Assembly (NCBI GenBank): GCA_964480825.1
Contig: CAYZRJ010000001.1
Coordinates: 1-64,000 of the forward strand
Origin: CAYZRJ01 sp964480825
GTDB lineage: Bacteria; Patescibacteriota; WWE3; UBA101185; UBA10185
Length of the DNA: 64,000 nucleotides
Direction of reading: 5' to 3'
Part shown: one piece after another, positions 27,255-34,000 of the stretch
Layout: the number at the start of each line of letters is the position of its first letter
Position numbering within the stretch: the stretch's first letter is position 1
Program-made: the position numbers and the translations under genes
Notes under the pieces: generated by a model
The model's input: the letters and a program-made list of their open reading frames with translations, nothing else
What the model was told of the DNA's origin: nothing
The model's database searches: none

Positions 27255-27740
27255 TTACGGGCAACTGCCGGTTCGGTAGAGATCGAGCGCGGGATCGGTT
27301 GAGTCGTAGTCAATACTTGAGTGATCGTTCAACGCTACAAGTGACGCGGCGCGTGGAGAAAGCTTGCGCTTGAGATCATCCAAACCTCCGTCAAGCAATC
27401 GCGAGTACTCTTCTTGTGGCAATCGTACTACAAAAAGAGTATTTACGGCGGCCGCGGCGTTTATCTTGGGAAGCAAAGTATCCCAATCACCTTGAAACAT
27501 TGAGGTACTGTCTTTCTCAACAAAAACCAAACTGGCTTTCCATACTCGCCCCTGGAACATTCCCGTGGGTTCAAGCTTAGTCGCGCTTGACACCCAAGAA
27601 TCGCCGACAACTGTCAGGGAAAGAGTGGTTCCATCATCCAACCGAACAACATCGGTAGCCGGGTTAAAAGTATGCCCGTTTGGCACCGACAACTTATAAA
27701 CGTCAGCGAATCGCCCGGGGTAGGTAAAAAAGATATCCAT
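27255..27740 (-). CDS. Unrecognised protein D, first gene of the cassette
   Basis: A soluble 161-residue protein with no recognised family. The N-terminal half is beta-type with a PxxDVVRLDDGTTL strand; the C-terminal part has two helices and an acidic end. It stands between the promoter and B1. Copy 2 of the cassette lacks it: there the same leader runs straight into B2. The join lies just before the GGAGTTAGT Shine-Dalgarno of B, which suggests D was inserted as a unit or lost from copy 2. Its own site is AAGGAGAAAAAC. G+C-rich like A and B. Confidence 0.75.
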   Translation of the reverse strand: MDIFFTYPGRFADVYKLSVPNGHTFNPATDVVRLDDGTTLSLTVVGDSWVSSATKLEPTGMFQGRVWKASLVFVEKDSTSMFQGDWDTLLPKINAAAAVNTLFVVRLPQEEYSRLLDGGLDDLKRKLSPRAASLVALNDHSSIDYDSTDPALDLYRTGSCP

Positions 27741-27782
27741 TTGTTTTTCTCCTTTTATTTAGATTTTGGATAAGTTAAACGT

Positions 27783-27810
27783 ATTATAGGGTATTAGCGT
27801 GGAAATGCAA
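27783..27810 (-). promoter_or_regulatory. Sigma-70-like promoter of the D-B1-A1 cassette
   Basis: On the minus strand TTGCAT (27805-27810) and TATAAT (27783-27788) are 16 bp apart, with a short leader ahead of gene D. The -10 and following bases are the same as in the promoter at 28837-28864. Spacing and both hexamers are close to consensus. Confidence 0.7.
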
Positions 27811-27836
27811 GTCTGTTTTCTGATAAAGAAATTAAG

Positions 27837-27874
27837 AAAAACAGCCCTGAGAAAAAATCCTCATGAGCTGTTTT
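27837..27874 (-). terminator. Terminator of the B2-A2 cassette
   Basis: AAAACAGC and GCTGTTTT arms with an inner GAG/CTC pair and a T-run on the minus strand. It lies 14 bp beyond the A2 stop. It is the second copy of the element at 26257-26293 and sits directly upstream of the next cassette's promoter, so the units are insulated from each other. Confidence 0.75.
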
Positions 27875-27888
27875 AATAACTTACACTA

Positions 27889-28392
27889 CTAATGAATATT
27901 CACGCAGTTTTGAGGCCAGACTTTGTTAAATTTCCATGCCCTTCCGGTTAAAGCGCGGGATTCAGCTTTCTCTTCGCAAAGTACCCAACCTGGCAAGTAA
28001 AGTAACCCAACAACCTTGACATCCGCTGGAATGTTGAAAGTAAGTACGCCGTAGTCTGTCACACCGCTCTGCGTCACAAGTTCTCCCCGCAAGATGAAGA
28101 AGGCGCCTTCCAACTTATTGTGGATTCTTGATAGTTCCACGCCGTTGAGGCTCGTGCGAACCAGAAGTTCGCTTTGTGTGTCCAAGGTATAACCTAACGC
28201 TTCGGCGAAACCAACTGCTATATTCACGCTTTCGTGGATCCGCACTGACAGGCTATAGATGTCTGCTTCGCTAAACTTACGTCGAGTAGTCATGTACAAC
28301 CCTGTGGCAACCTGCATCACAGCATAATACGTATAACCCCGCCCCTCTTGACCCTTTCGAAACGGTACAACCCTAAATAATTTGTCGTCCAT
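27889..28392 (-). CDS. Unrecognised protein, family A copy 2
   Basis: A soluble 167-residue paralogue of 26308-26817, roughly 60% identical by eye. The ends are most conserved: RKGQEGRGYTYYA near the start, GYTLDT.SELLVR in the middle, and LTGRAW with WPQNCVNIH at the C-terminus. The middle, about residues 40-60, differs most and could be a specificity region. It follows B2 by 15 bp with the same AAAGGAG site as copy 1. Function unknown. Confidence 0.8.
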   Translation of the reverse strand: MDDKLFRVVPFRKGQEGRGYTYYAVMQVATGLYMTTRRKFSEADIYSLSVRIHESVNIAVGFAEALGYTLDTQSELLVRTSLNGVELSRIHNKLEGAFFILRGELVTQSGVTDYGVLTFNIPADVKVVGLLYLPGWVLCEEKAESRALTGRAWKFNKVWPQNCVNIH

Positions 28393-28407
28393 TTTTCTCC
28401 TTTGTTA

Positions 28408-28797
28408 TTATTTGGTTCTTGAGTGATTGACGACATCTACGATATGTCGATCTTTGATCAAACACCACGATCCGGGTAAAAACCTTGGCCAAACTTCGAC
28501 GGTGCGATTTCCCGTTATACCCATATCTATAAGGAGCTTAGCGACTTCACTGCAAAGAAAATTTGCCTTTGCTTCAAGATCTTCGTCTGGACAGGTGTCC
28601 AAAAAGACGATGAAGTCTGACGCGTCGGGATCTGCGTCAAGAATGTCACATTTGTTCAGGTTCACAATAACATCCGTGGGAGGATGTTCAGATATTTCAC
28701 ATACTGTTTTCTTGACACGAGAACGTATTTCTCGAAAACTGACGGAAAGCATGTGCTCAACACGCGAGTTTTTTGGTGCAAAAGTAACAATTGGCAT
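28408..28797 (-). CDS. Unrecognised protein, family B copy 2
   Basis: A soluble 129-residue paralogue of 26834-27220, about 75% identical. It starts MPIVTFAPKN, so here Pro follows Met, as in the 4-oxalocrotonate tautomerase family. Copy 1 lacks that proline, so I do not call it a tautomerase. The segments DVIVNLNKCDI, FIVFLDTCPDE and VEVWPRFLPGSW are almost unchanged. It is the first gene after its promoter and is followed by A2. Confidence 0.8.
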   Translation of the reverse strand: MPIVTFAPKNSRVEHMLSVSFREIRSRVKKTVCEISEHPPTDVIVNLNKCDILDADPDASDFIVFLDTCPDEDLEAKANFLCSEVAKLLIDMGITGNRTVEVWPRFLPGSWCLIKDRHIVDVVNHSRTK

Positions 28798-28836
28798 GAC
28801 TAACTCCTTTTATTTATATTTGAATAAGTTAAACGT

Positions 28837-28864
28837 ATTATAGGGTGTTTATAGAGGAATGCAA
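28837..28864 (-). promoter_or_regulatory. Sigma-70-like promoter of the B2-A2 cassette
   Basis: On the minus strand TTGCAT (28859-28864) and TATAAT (28837-28842) with a 16-bp spacer, the same hexamers and spacing as at 27783-27810. A leader of about 39 bp follows before B2. It lies downstream of the terminator at 28898-28927. Confidence 0.7.
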
Positions 28865-28897
28865 ATCGGCTTTTGTACTCTAGCACCCAGAAAAAAC

Positions 28898-28927
28898 AAA
28901 AGCCTCGCATTATAATGAGAGGCTTTT
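28898..28927 (-). terminator. Terminator of the B3 unit
   Basis: Arms AAAAGCCTC and GAGGCTTTT, perfect over 9 bp, around a self-complementary GCATTATAATGA loop. A T-rich run follows on the minus strand (TTTTGTTTTTT). It lies 8 bp beyond the B3 stop. Confidence 0.85.
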
Positions 28928-28935
28928 TACGAGAG

Positions 28936-29325
28936 TCAAACCCAGACTAAATCAGAATACACGATCTTGTCTTCCCGAATCGTACAAAACATTCCGGGTA
29001 AAGTGCTGGGGTGGATTTCGATAACACAATCCGTGGTCATCCCAATCGAAACTAGCATTTGAACAATCTGATGATAGATTTCATCCGCCAATTCTCTACC
29101 CACCGGACTTCCAATCGAGATATAAATCGCATAATCCACGCCATCTGGAATCGGTCCGACTTCCGGCTCTCCGATTTCGTGAATACCAACTTCCGTATCA
29201 TCGAATCGACAACTGAGATACGACAAGAAAATACTTTGAATATTTAAACGCGCATTGCTGATTCGTTCTACGAGAAACTCTCGCACTTTCATATTTCTAG
29301 GTGAAAACCATACATTATTTTTCAT
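28936..29325 (-). CDS. Unrecognised protein, distant member of family B
   Basis: A soluble 129-residue protein. Its C-terminal half aligns with B1/B2: a strand YAIYISIGSP, a helix with ADEIYHQIVQMLVSIGM, then VIEIHPSTLPGMFCTI, matching VEVWPRFLPGSWC.I in B1 and B2. The N-terminal half differs and Pro2 is absent (MKNNVW). It stands alone between its own promoter and terminator with no A partner, so the B fold can work without A. Shine-Dalgarno AAAGGAATA. Function unknown. Confidence 0.75.
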   Translation of the reverse strand: MKNNVWFSPRNMKVREFLVERISNARLNIQSIFLSYLSCRFDDTEVGIHEIGEPEVGPIPDGVDYAIYISIGSPVGRELADEIYHQIVQMLVSIGMTTDCVIEIHPSTLPGMFCTIREDKIVYSDLVWV

Positions 29326-29362
29326 GTCTATTCCTTTCGTTTTGATTTAGAGTATTAGATTT

Positions 29363-29391
29363 AATATAGGATAAATACAGGAAAAAGGCAA
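29363..29391 (-). promoter_or_regulatory. Sigma-70-like promoter of the B3 unit
   Basis: On the minus strand TTGCCT (29386-29391) and TATATT (29363-29368) with a 17-bp spacer, located between the radical SAM stop codon and B3. Weaker hexamers than the two duplicated promoters but the same arrangement. Confidence 0.6.
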
Positions 29392-29404
29392 TCCGGATAA
29401 AACT

Positions 29405-31102
29405 TCATTTCCCAATCTTCGCAGAAACGTCGGCCTTCTTTTTTTCGGCCGTTATTTTACTATCGATTAAATTTTTAGCAATCTGATTATCCTCTTTTTT
29501 AGGCAAGATATGTGTGAATAAACTTTTTATAGCGTTTACCCAAAACTTCGGTGAGTTTTTATTTACTTTAGTTTGATCTTTATCAAAGTCTAATAAATGA
29601 CCGACAATCTTCCAACCCGAATACCAAATAAATTTGACGTCATCCCAATTACGCACACTTGTCAATTTTCGCAACATATACTGCGGTGTAAAAAATGACG
29701 CGTAAAGTTCTTGAGTAAGTTCGTACAACCTTTCTTCGGGAAATGGAACTTTCATAACGGGGCCGCGCATATCAAAAGCCTCGTAATCGTATTTATCAAC
29801 TTTTAACCAATCATTTTGAATACATTGTTTGTACAAAGGAGTTCCCGGGTAAGGAATAACTATTGTTGCCTGCATAGTATCAACGTAACCCGTTTTAAAT
29901 AATCTTTTAGCTAAAGCGATAGTATTTTTAGCCATTTCTTCTGTCTCCCACGGGTAGCCGAGCATTACGGTTAAGTGCGGTTCTAGGCCACCCTTTTTTG
30001 CCATACGAACCCCCTCTTCTATTTCGTGTACTTGCAAACCTTTGTCCAATTTATCCAATGTTTCTTGGTTGGCAGATTCCATACCATACAAAATAAACCT
30101 AAAGTTAGCTTTGCCCATCAAATCATAATATTCTTGATTAATTGCGTTTAAACGCATGTTGCACCCAAAAACCACTTTTTTGTTATACCCCGATTCGATA
30201 AGCAGGTTACAAAACTTTTTAAGCGGAGGTCCGATAAATAAAGTTCCCGCGTCGTCAAAAATTTCTCGAACTCCGTAATTATCAACAACGTGTTTAACTT
30301 CGGCAAACAATCTTTCGGGCGAAAATCTACGATAAGTTCCCATTGGATTTATGGTATGATCCCAAACACAAAACGTGCATCGGTTCCACCAGCAATCTTT
30401 TCCTGAATACATATAAGTTGCCGGAGTGTATTTATAGTTTCCGTTTTCGTATGCATAATACTCCCAGTGCGTAAGGTCTCGATCAACAAAAGGAAGTTCG
30501 TCTAAGTTGTGGGTTTGTTTTAATGGGCCGCTAATCCAATATGCTTTTTCACCGTTTACTTTAGAATCTTCGTATTTTATAAACTCGCCCAGTGTTACCC
30601 TTGCATCGCCGATTCTGCCCCAAATTCCTCCGACAAGTTGCTCCCCTTTACTCATAGAATTTGCTAAGTCAGTAAGCATAAAATCATAATCACCGCCGGT
30701 AATAATGTAATCAACAGGTGAATTATCCATCGTTTCTTTGGGGTCGTACGTAACTTGATCGCCTACTATCGCAATAGCCATTTTAGGAAATTTTTCTTTA
30801 AGCTCTTTGATTACACCCCAGTGCAACTTAACAACAGGAGATTTGGTTTCGATCATCAGTAAATCGGGCTTTTCAATATCTAGCTGATCCATCCATTGTT
30901 GATGGGTCTGTTTAGCACCGATTCCGTCCATCCAAACTACCTCATATCCTTTTGCTTTAGCCTGCGAGGCCGCGTAAGCCGGCACCATAGGGTAAATATA
31001 AGTCGGAGCGTTAAAATACTGAAACTGTCTGTTTTGAGACAACAGCGCGACTCCCTTGTTTGTTATTATTGGAGGGTAACCTACGGCGATTTTAAAAGTC
31101 AT
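29405..31102 (-). CDS. B12-binding radical SAM protein
   Basis: A 565-residue protein. The first ~150 residues fit a cobalamin-binding Rossmann domain (YAASQAKAKGYEVVWMDG, later AIVGDQVTYDP), without an obvious DxHxxG. The radical SAM domain follows, with cysteines at 237, 242 and 245 in DCWWNRCTFC. That is a CX4CX2C spacing, one residue longer than the standard CX3CX2C, and the codons confirm it. A GMESANQETLDKLDKG stretch and DDAGTLFIG are typical of the barrel. It would generate a 5'-deoxyadenosyl radical, perhaps for C-methylation or a rearrangement of a lipid or glycan. A ferredoxin gene lies 27 bp upstream and could reduce its cluster. Confidence 0.85.
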   Translation of the reverse strand: MTFKIAVGYPPIITNKGVALLSQNRQFQYFNAPTYIYPMVPAYAASQAKAKGYEVVWMDGIGAKQTHQQWMDQLDIEKPDLLMIETKSPVVKLHWGVIKELKEKFPKMAIAIVGDQVTYDPKETMDNSPVDYIITGGDYDFMLTDLANSMSKGEQLVGGIWGRIGDARVTLGEFIKYEDSKVNGEKAYWISGPLKQTHNLDELPFVDRDLTHWEYYAYENGNYKYTPATYMYSGKDCWWNRCTFCVWDHTINPMGTYRRFSPERLFAEVKHVVDNYGVREIFDDAGTLFIGPPLKKFCNLLIESGYNKKVVFGCNMRLNAINQEYYDLMGKANFRFILYGMESANQETLDKLDKGLQVHEIEEGVRMAKKGGLEPHLTVMLGYPWETEEMAKNTIALAKRLFKTGYVDTMQATIVIPYPGTPLYKQCIQNDWLKVDKYDYEAFDMRGPVMKVPFPEERLYELTQELYASFFTPQYMLRKLTSVRNWDDVKFIWYSGWKIVGHLLDFDKDQTKVNKNSPKFWVNAIKSLFTHILPKKEDNQIAKNLIDSKITAEKKKADVSAKIGK

Positions 31103-31129
31103 AATACATATAGACTACATTAAATATGT

Positions 31130-31393
31130 TCATTTTGCATCCGGGTACAACTGATTACCGTTTAGATCTTCGATAATAATAGCGGTAGTCGGACATGACG
31201 CGGCCGCTGTAATTATTTCTTGAGCTTCGTCCCACGTTCCTTCTTTTACATAGGCTATACCCTCGTCATCTAAATCAAAGGTGTTTGGCGCGTGAATAAT
31301 ACAAGTGCCCGCACTTATGCAAAGCGTGTTAATCACTTTAATTTTTACCTTAGAATTTGGATCTGATGTAAATTCGTTTTGTCCTCTTTTCAT
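31130..31393 (-). CDS. Single-cluster ferredoxin, [3Fe-4S]-type
   Basis: An 87-residue ferredoxin. Cluster ligands are Cys25 and Cys31 in LCISAGTC and Cys67 in SCPTTA. The middle position of the usual CxxCxxC is Ala28, as in [3Fe-4S] ferredoxins of the actinobacterial cytochrome-P450-partner type. APNTFDLDDEG follows as in that family. It lies just before the radical SAM gene and 1 bp after a GT2 gene. It probably passes electrons to the radical SAM enzyme; whether one three-iron cluster would suffice is open. Confidence 0.88.
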   Translation of the reverse strand: MKRGQNEFTSDPNSKVKIKVINTLCISAGTCIIHAPNTFDLDDEGIAYVKEGTWDEAQEIITAAASCPTTAIIIEDLNGNQLYPDAK

Positions 31394-31394
31394 A

Positions 31395-32390
31395 TTAGCC
31401 CTCGGTGTAGTTACCTGTTTGCACGTCTACAGCTTTTAATTTTAACTTGGGACGCTTAATAAATCCAACAATAAAGTTTGTACCATAAATTAAATGGGTC
31501 AAAAATATTCCAAGTGCAACGTATAGACCGGCTTTTATATTTTTTTGTTTTATGGCCTCGGTTCCGAGAAGGGAAATGTATAGCGCCACGGTCGCAAGAT
31601 ACACAAGTCTTAAAGCAGTCACAAAGGGACCGAGTAGTAATCCCAGTATAAAAATTGACGGCACAAAATAACTTGGGATCCGCGAATTTTCAGGAAATAT
31701 TCGTGCGAACTGTCCGCGGTGTCTGCCGTAACGCGAGATTTGCTTTAAGTGCGGAACAAAAAGATTTCTTCTGTGGTGATAAACAATAGGCTTTGGGCTG
31801 TATTTAAATTTTTTACCGTAAGCTTTGATTAAATCCAAACATAATTTTGTATCTTCGCCGGGCCAAAACTCTAAACTAAATCCACCGATTTTTTCATAAG
31901 CTTCTTTTCGCACGAACAGATTTACCGTCGGATAATCGTCAATATCTCTTTTGGGCAATGGAATATGACGATAAGTTGTGCCTCCGCTAGCCATCCAAGA
32001 TTCTAAAACTTTTCCGGACATTAGTTCTAAAAATTTCGCGTCAATTGGCGTTATCGCAGGTCCTCCCAAAGCATACAAATTTTTGTCTTGAAACAACTTG
32101 TCGGCCTCGATCAACCAATCGGTTTTTGGGTACGCATCATCGTCCAAGAAAACTAAAACGTCTCCCGTTGCTTTTTTGGCGGCTAAATTTCTTTTTACGT
32201 TTGGATTTCCGGATCCTCCGGACGAAAGAAAAATAAATCTCTCGTCCAAACCAAAATCATTTTGCACCTCCTGATCAGTTACTACTATAACTTCGTAATT
32301 TTTGTAATCTAAATTTTGTAAATGAGTAAAGCTCTCTTTCAAAAAATCACCAACTCCTCGCGCCGGAATTATTACACTAAATTTAGTCAT
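31395..32390 (-). CDS. Glycosyltransferase family 2, membrane-anchored
   Basis: A 331-residue GT-A enzyme. KFSVIIPARGVGDFLKESF is the start strand and helix; LVFLDDDAYPKTDWL carries the metal-binding DDD; WPGEDTKLCLDL holds the likely catalytic ED. Two helices near residues 245-310 anchor it in the membrane. It overlaps the upstream GT2 by 8 bp. Its neighbours suggest action on the same substrate as the ferredoxin/radical SAM pair. Confidence 0.85.
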   Translation of the reverse strand: MTKFSVIIPARGVGDFLKESFTHLQNLDYKNYEVIVVTDQEVQNDFGLDERFIFLSSGGSGNPNVKRNLAAKKATGDVLVFLDDDAYPKTDWLIEADKLFQDKNLYALGGPAITPIDAKFLELMSGKVLESWMASGGTTYRHIPLPKRDIDDYPTVNLFVRKEAYEKIGGFSLEFWPGEDTKLCLDLIKAYGKKFKYSPKPIVYHHRRNLFVPHLKQISRYGRHRGQFARIFPENSRIPSYFVPSIFILGLLLGPFVTALRLVYLATVALYISLLGTEAIKQKNIKAGLYVALGIFLTHLIYGTNFIVGFIKRPKLKLKAVDVQTGNYTEG

Positions 32391-33201
32391 TTTTTAAAAC
32401 CTCGCCTGTATTTATATTCATTTCGAGTTCCGGATCGTATGTACGAACTCTATTTTTATCGTCATCATAGTATTTAAGTATCTTTAAGCGGTAAAACACC
32501 GCAAACGTATCGTTTAACATAAATTGAATATTTCTATCAAAAATTATAAAAGGAGAGAAATTAGTGTTTTCGCTTGTCCACGCAACTTCAACGGGCGCCT
32601 CAAATATTCTGCTAAATCCCAAGTGTTTTGCTACGGCTAAAATTTCTATATCAAAGGCAAATTTTTTAACAAGAAGTCGGGGCAAGACCTTTTCCAGAAC
32701 TTGGCGTCGGTATACTTTTAAACCTGTTTGGGTGTCTTTCAGACGCAAACCAAATAAAATTCGAACTAATAGGTGATAACCTTTGCTATAAATCTTTCTA
32801 ATTAAGGGATAATTTATTTTCGAAACCGGATGCCCTTTACTACCGACTATTATATCCGCGTTATACCATTCCATGTGTTCTAAAAGCATTGAGATACCGT
32901 TTGGATTTATATCCATCCCCGAATCAATAAACGAAATGTAATCCCCTACCGCCCGCGCCATACCGTAGCGCACTGCGTAACCTTTACCTTTGTTATCTTT
33001 ATACCCAACAACCGAAACCTCAGCTAAACTCACCTCTTTTGCTTCTTCAAAAGTTCTATCTACAAAACCGTCTACAACCACAATAATTTCAAAATCCCAG
33101 CGAGTTTTTGTCATGACGTTGTAAATGCGTTTTATATCTTCTTTTATTGTTTTTTCCTGCTTGTAGGCAGGAACTATTATTGATACCAACACTATTCGCA
33201 T
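32383..33201 (-). CDS. Glycosyltransferase family 2, dolichyl-phosphate-sugar synthase-like
   Basis: A 272-residue protein. SIIVPAYKQEKTI and VVVDGFVDRT are the donor loops. NKGKGYAVRYGM and KDTQTGLKVYRR are hallmarks of polyprenyl-phosphate glucosyl/mannosyltransferases. The expected DADL is IDSGMDINP here, a shifted metal motif. No membrane helices. Its first codons are preceded by a 16-bp inverted repeat (33205-33220), and a degenerate copy of the start region lies at 34001-34027. Confidence 0.82.
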   Translation of the reverse strand: MRIVLVSIIVPAYKQEKTIKEDIKRIYNVMTKTRWDFEIIVVVDGFVDRTFEEAKEVSLAEVSVVGYKDNKGKGYAVRYGMARAVGDYISFIDSGMDINPNGISMLLEHMEWYNADIIVGSKGHPVSKINYPLIRKIYSKGYHLLVRILFGLRLKDTQTGLKVYRRQVLEKVLPRLLVKKFAFDIEILAVAKHLGFSRIFEAPVEVAWTSENTNFSPFIIFDRNIQFMLNDTFAVFYRLKILKYYDDDKNRVRTYDPELEMNINTGEVLKND

Positions 33202-33204
33202 TAT

Positions 33205-33220
33205 ATCAGGTGTACCTGAT
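33205..33220. repeat. Perfect 7-bp inverted repeat before the GT2 start
   Basis: ATCAGGT and ACCTGAT arms with a 2-nt centre, ending 4 bases upstream of the GT2 start codon at 33201. It could be an operator or a hairpin hiding the ribosome site. No T-run follows, so it is not a standard terminator. Seen once in the window. Confidence 0.5.
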
Positions 33221-33231
33221 GCGTGAGTACA

Positions 33232-33318
33232 CTAACCAGTCCGCTTATTTAGGAACCTGAATGCATACAGCGACGCCACCGCAAGCGCAACTGAGATAAT
33301 CGAGCTGTCTAACATAAT
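33232..33318 (-). pseudogene. Remnant of the 3' end of a second flippase gene
   Basis: In the minus strand about 28 codons ending at a TAG translate to IISVALAVASLYAFRFLNK followed by RTG. The intact flippase at 34741-35976 ends VISVALSAALFYSFRFLNK followed by QTS. The match covers the last helix and the stop, with conserved spacing. The rest of that gene is absent: mntA begins on the opposite strand 28 bp away. The nucleotide similarity is only moderate, so this is an old paralogue, not a recent copy. Confidence 0.7.
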
Positions 33319-33345
33319 TACATAAATTTTTGCTAAAATAACCAT

Positions 33346-33643
33346 ATGAGCGAACTTAAAGATAATCAAAAACTTATAAATCTTTGCAAACAAAAAGACA
33401 TCTCTTATTTAGGACTTTTTGGCTCTTATGCTAGAGGGGAACAAAAAGACTCTAGTGATATTGATCTTTTAGTAAATTTTAAACAACCGGTTGGCTATTT
33501 TAAACTTGTGCAAGTTCAAAACGATATAAAAGATCTTTTAAATAAGGAGNNNNNNNNNNGATCTAGTAACTGAAAACGCTTTAAGTAAACATATAAAGCC
33601 TTTTGTATACAAAGATTTGAAAGCAATCTATGGTTCAAGATAG
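33346..33643 (+). CDS. mntA: MntA-type minimal nucleotidyltransferase antitoxin, interrupted by an assembly gap
   Basis: The reading frame starts at ATG 33346 and has LFGSYARGEQKDSSDID, the GSX10DXD signature of minimal nucleotidyltransferases (Gly26, Ser27, Asp38, Asp40). After ten N the frame resumes at 33560 with DLVTENALSKHIKP and ends at TAG 33641-33643, overlapping hepT by 14 bp. The family usually reads K-E-V-D-L-V-T at this point, so probably only one residue (3 bp) is missing and the gene is intact; ten N would break the frame. In type VII toxin-antitoxin systems this protein adds AMP to a Tyr of HepT and neutralises it. Plus strand, unlike every other gene in the window except hepT. 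Confidence 0.85.
33550..33559. other. Assembly gap (10 N) inside mntA
   Basis: A run of ten N, the same length as the one at 55144-55153, so it is likely a fixed placeholder instead of a measured distance. It begins on a codon boundary of mntA. Confidence 0.95.
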
Positions 33644-33971
33644 AGACCATGTTTATTTACAACATATATTAGAGGAAATAGATCGAATACACTTGTTTCT
33701 TGCTGATACTGCAATGGAAGATTTTTTGACCTCTGACATTACAGAAACACATTATGCTGTTGTAAGAAGTTTAGAAATAATTGGCGAAGCAGCTACTAAA
33801 CTAAGTAACGAACTAAAGGAAAAATATTCACAAGTACCTTGGGCTAGTATGGTTGGTATGAGAAACAAAATCATTCATGAATATATGGGTGTTGATTATC
33901 AGGTTGTTTGGGAGACTATTGTTTCTGATTTACCTCAATTAAAGGTTGTTGTAGAGGAGTTATTAAAGTAA
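33630..33971 (+). CDS. hepT: HepT-like HEPN toxin (DUF86)
   Basis: A 113-residue all-helical protein. The catalytic HEPN motif is RNKIIHEY (Arg78, His83, Tyr85), the RX4HXY form in which the Tyr is the target of AMP addition by MntA. It would be an RNase that stops growth when freed from the antitoxin. The start overlaps the end of mntA, giving coupled translation. Family length is normal, so the toxin looks intact. Low G+C, unlike the cassette gene at 34131. Confidence 0.9.
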   Translation: MVQDRDHVYLQHILEEIDRIHLFLADTAMEDFLTSDITETHYAVVRSLEIIGEAATKLSNELKEKYSQVPWASMVGMRNKIIHEYMGVDYQVVWETIVSDLPQLKVVVEELLK

Positions 33972-34000
33972 TAGTTTTTATATGGCCCCGCATACAGGCC

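Larger units (their letters stand above)
26257..28864 (-). repeat. Tandem duplication of a promoter-B-A-terminator cassette
   Basis: Two copies of the same unit lie side by side: 26257-27810 (terminator, A1, B1, D, promoter) and 27837-28864 (terminator, A2, B2, promoter). They share the terminator, the B-A spacer with its AAAGGAG site, the coding genes and the promoter. The -10 and leader are nearly base for base the same (GTATTATAGGG region). Proteins have diverged to roughly 60% (A) and 75% (B) identity by eye, while the non-coding parts stay closer. Gene D sits in one copy only, between promoter and B. Confidence 0.8.

Noticed and set aside
28427..28843. Plus-strand frame of 138 codons opposite B2
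   Set aside because: It arises from the mirrored codons of the B gene; the same mirrored frame appears opposite B1. Promoter, ribosome site and terminator all belong to the minus strand.
26257..28864. CRISPR array or insertion sequence in the repeated block
   Set aside because: There are two long units with genes, not short regular repeats with spacers, and no transposase or terminal inverted repeats.
26834..29325. B family as 4-oxalocrotonate tautomerases
   Set aside because: Only copy B2 has Pro next to Met; the catalytic residue is not shared, so the fold similarity is kept as a hint only.
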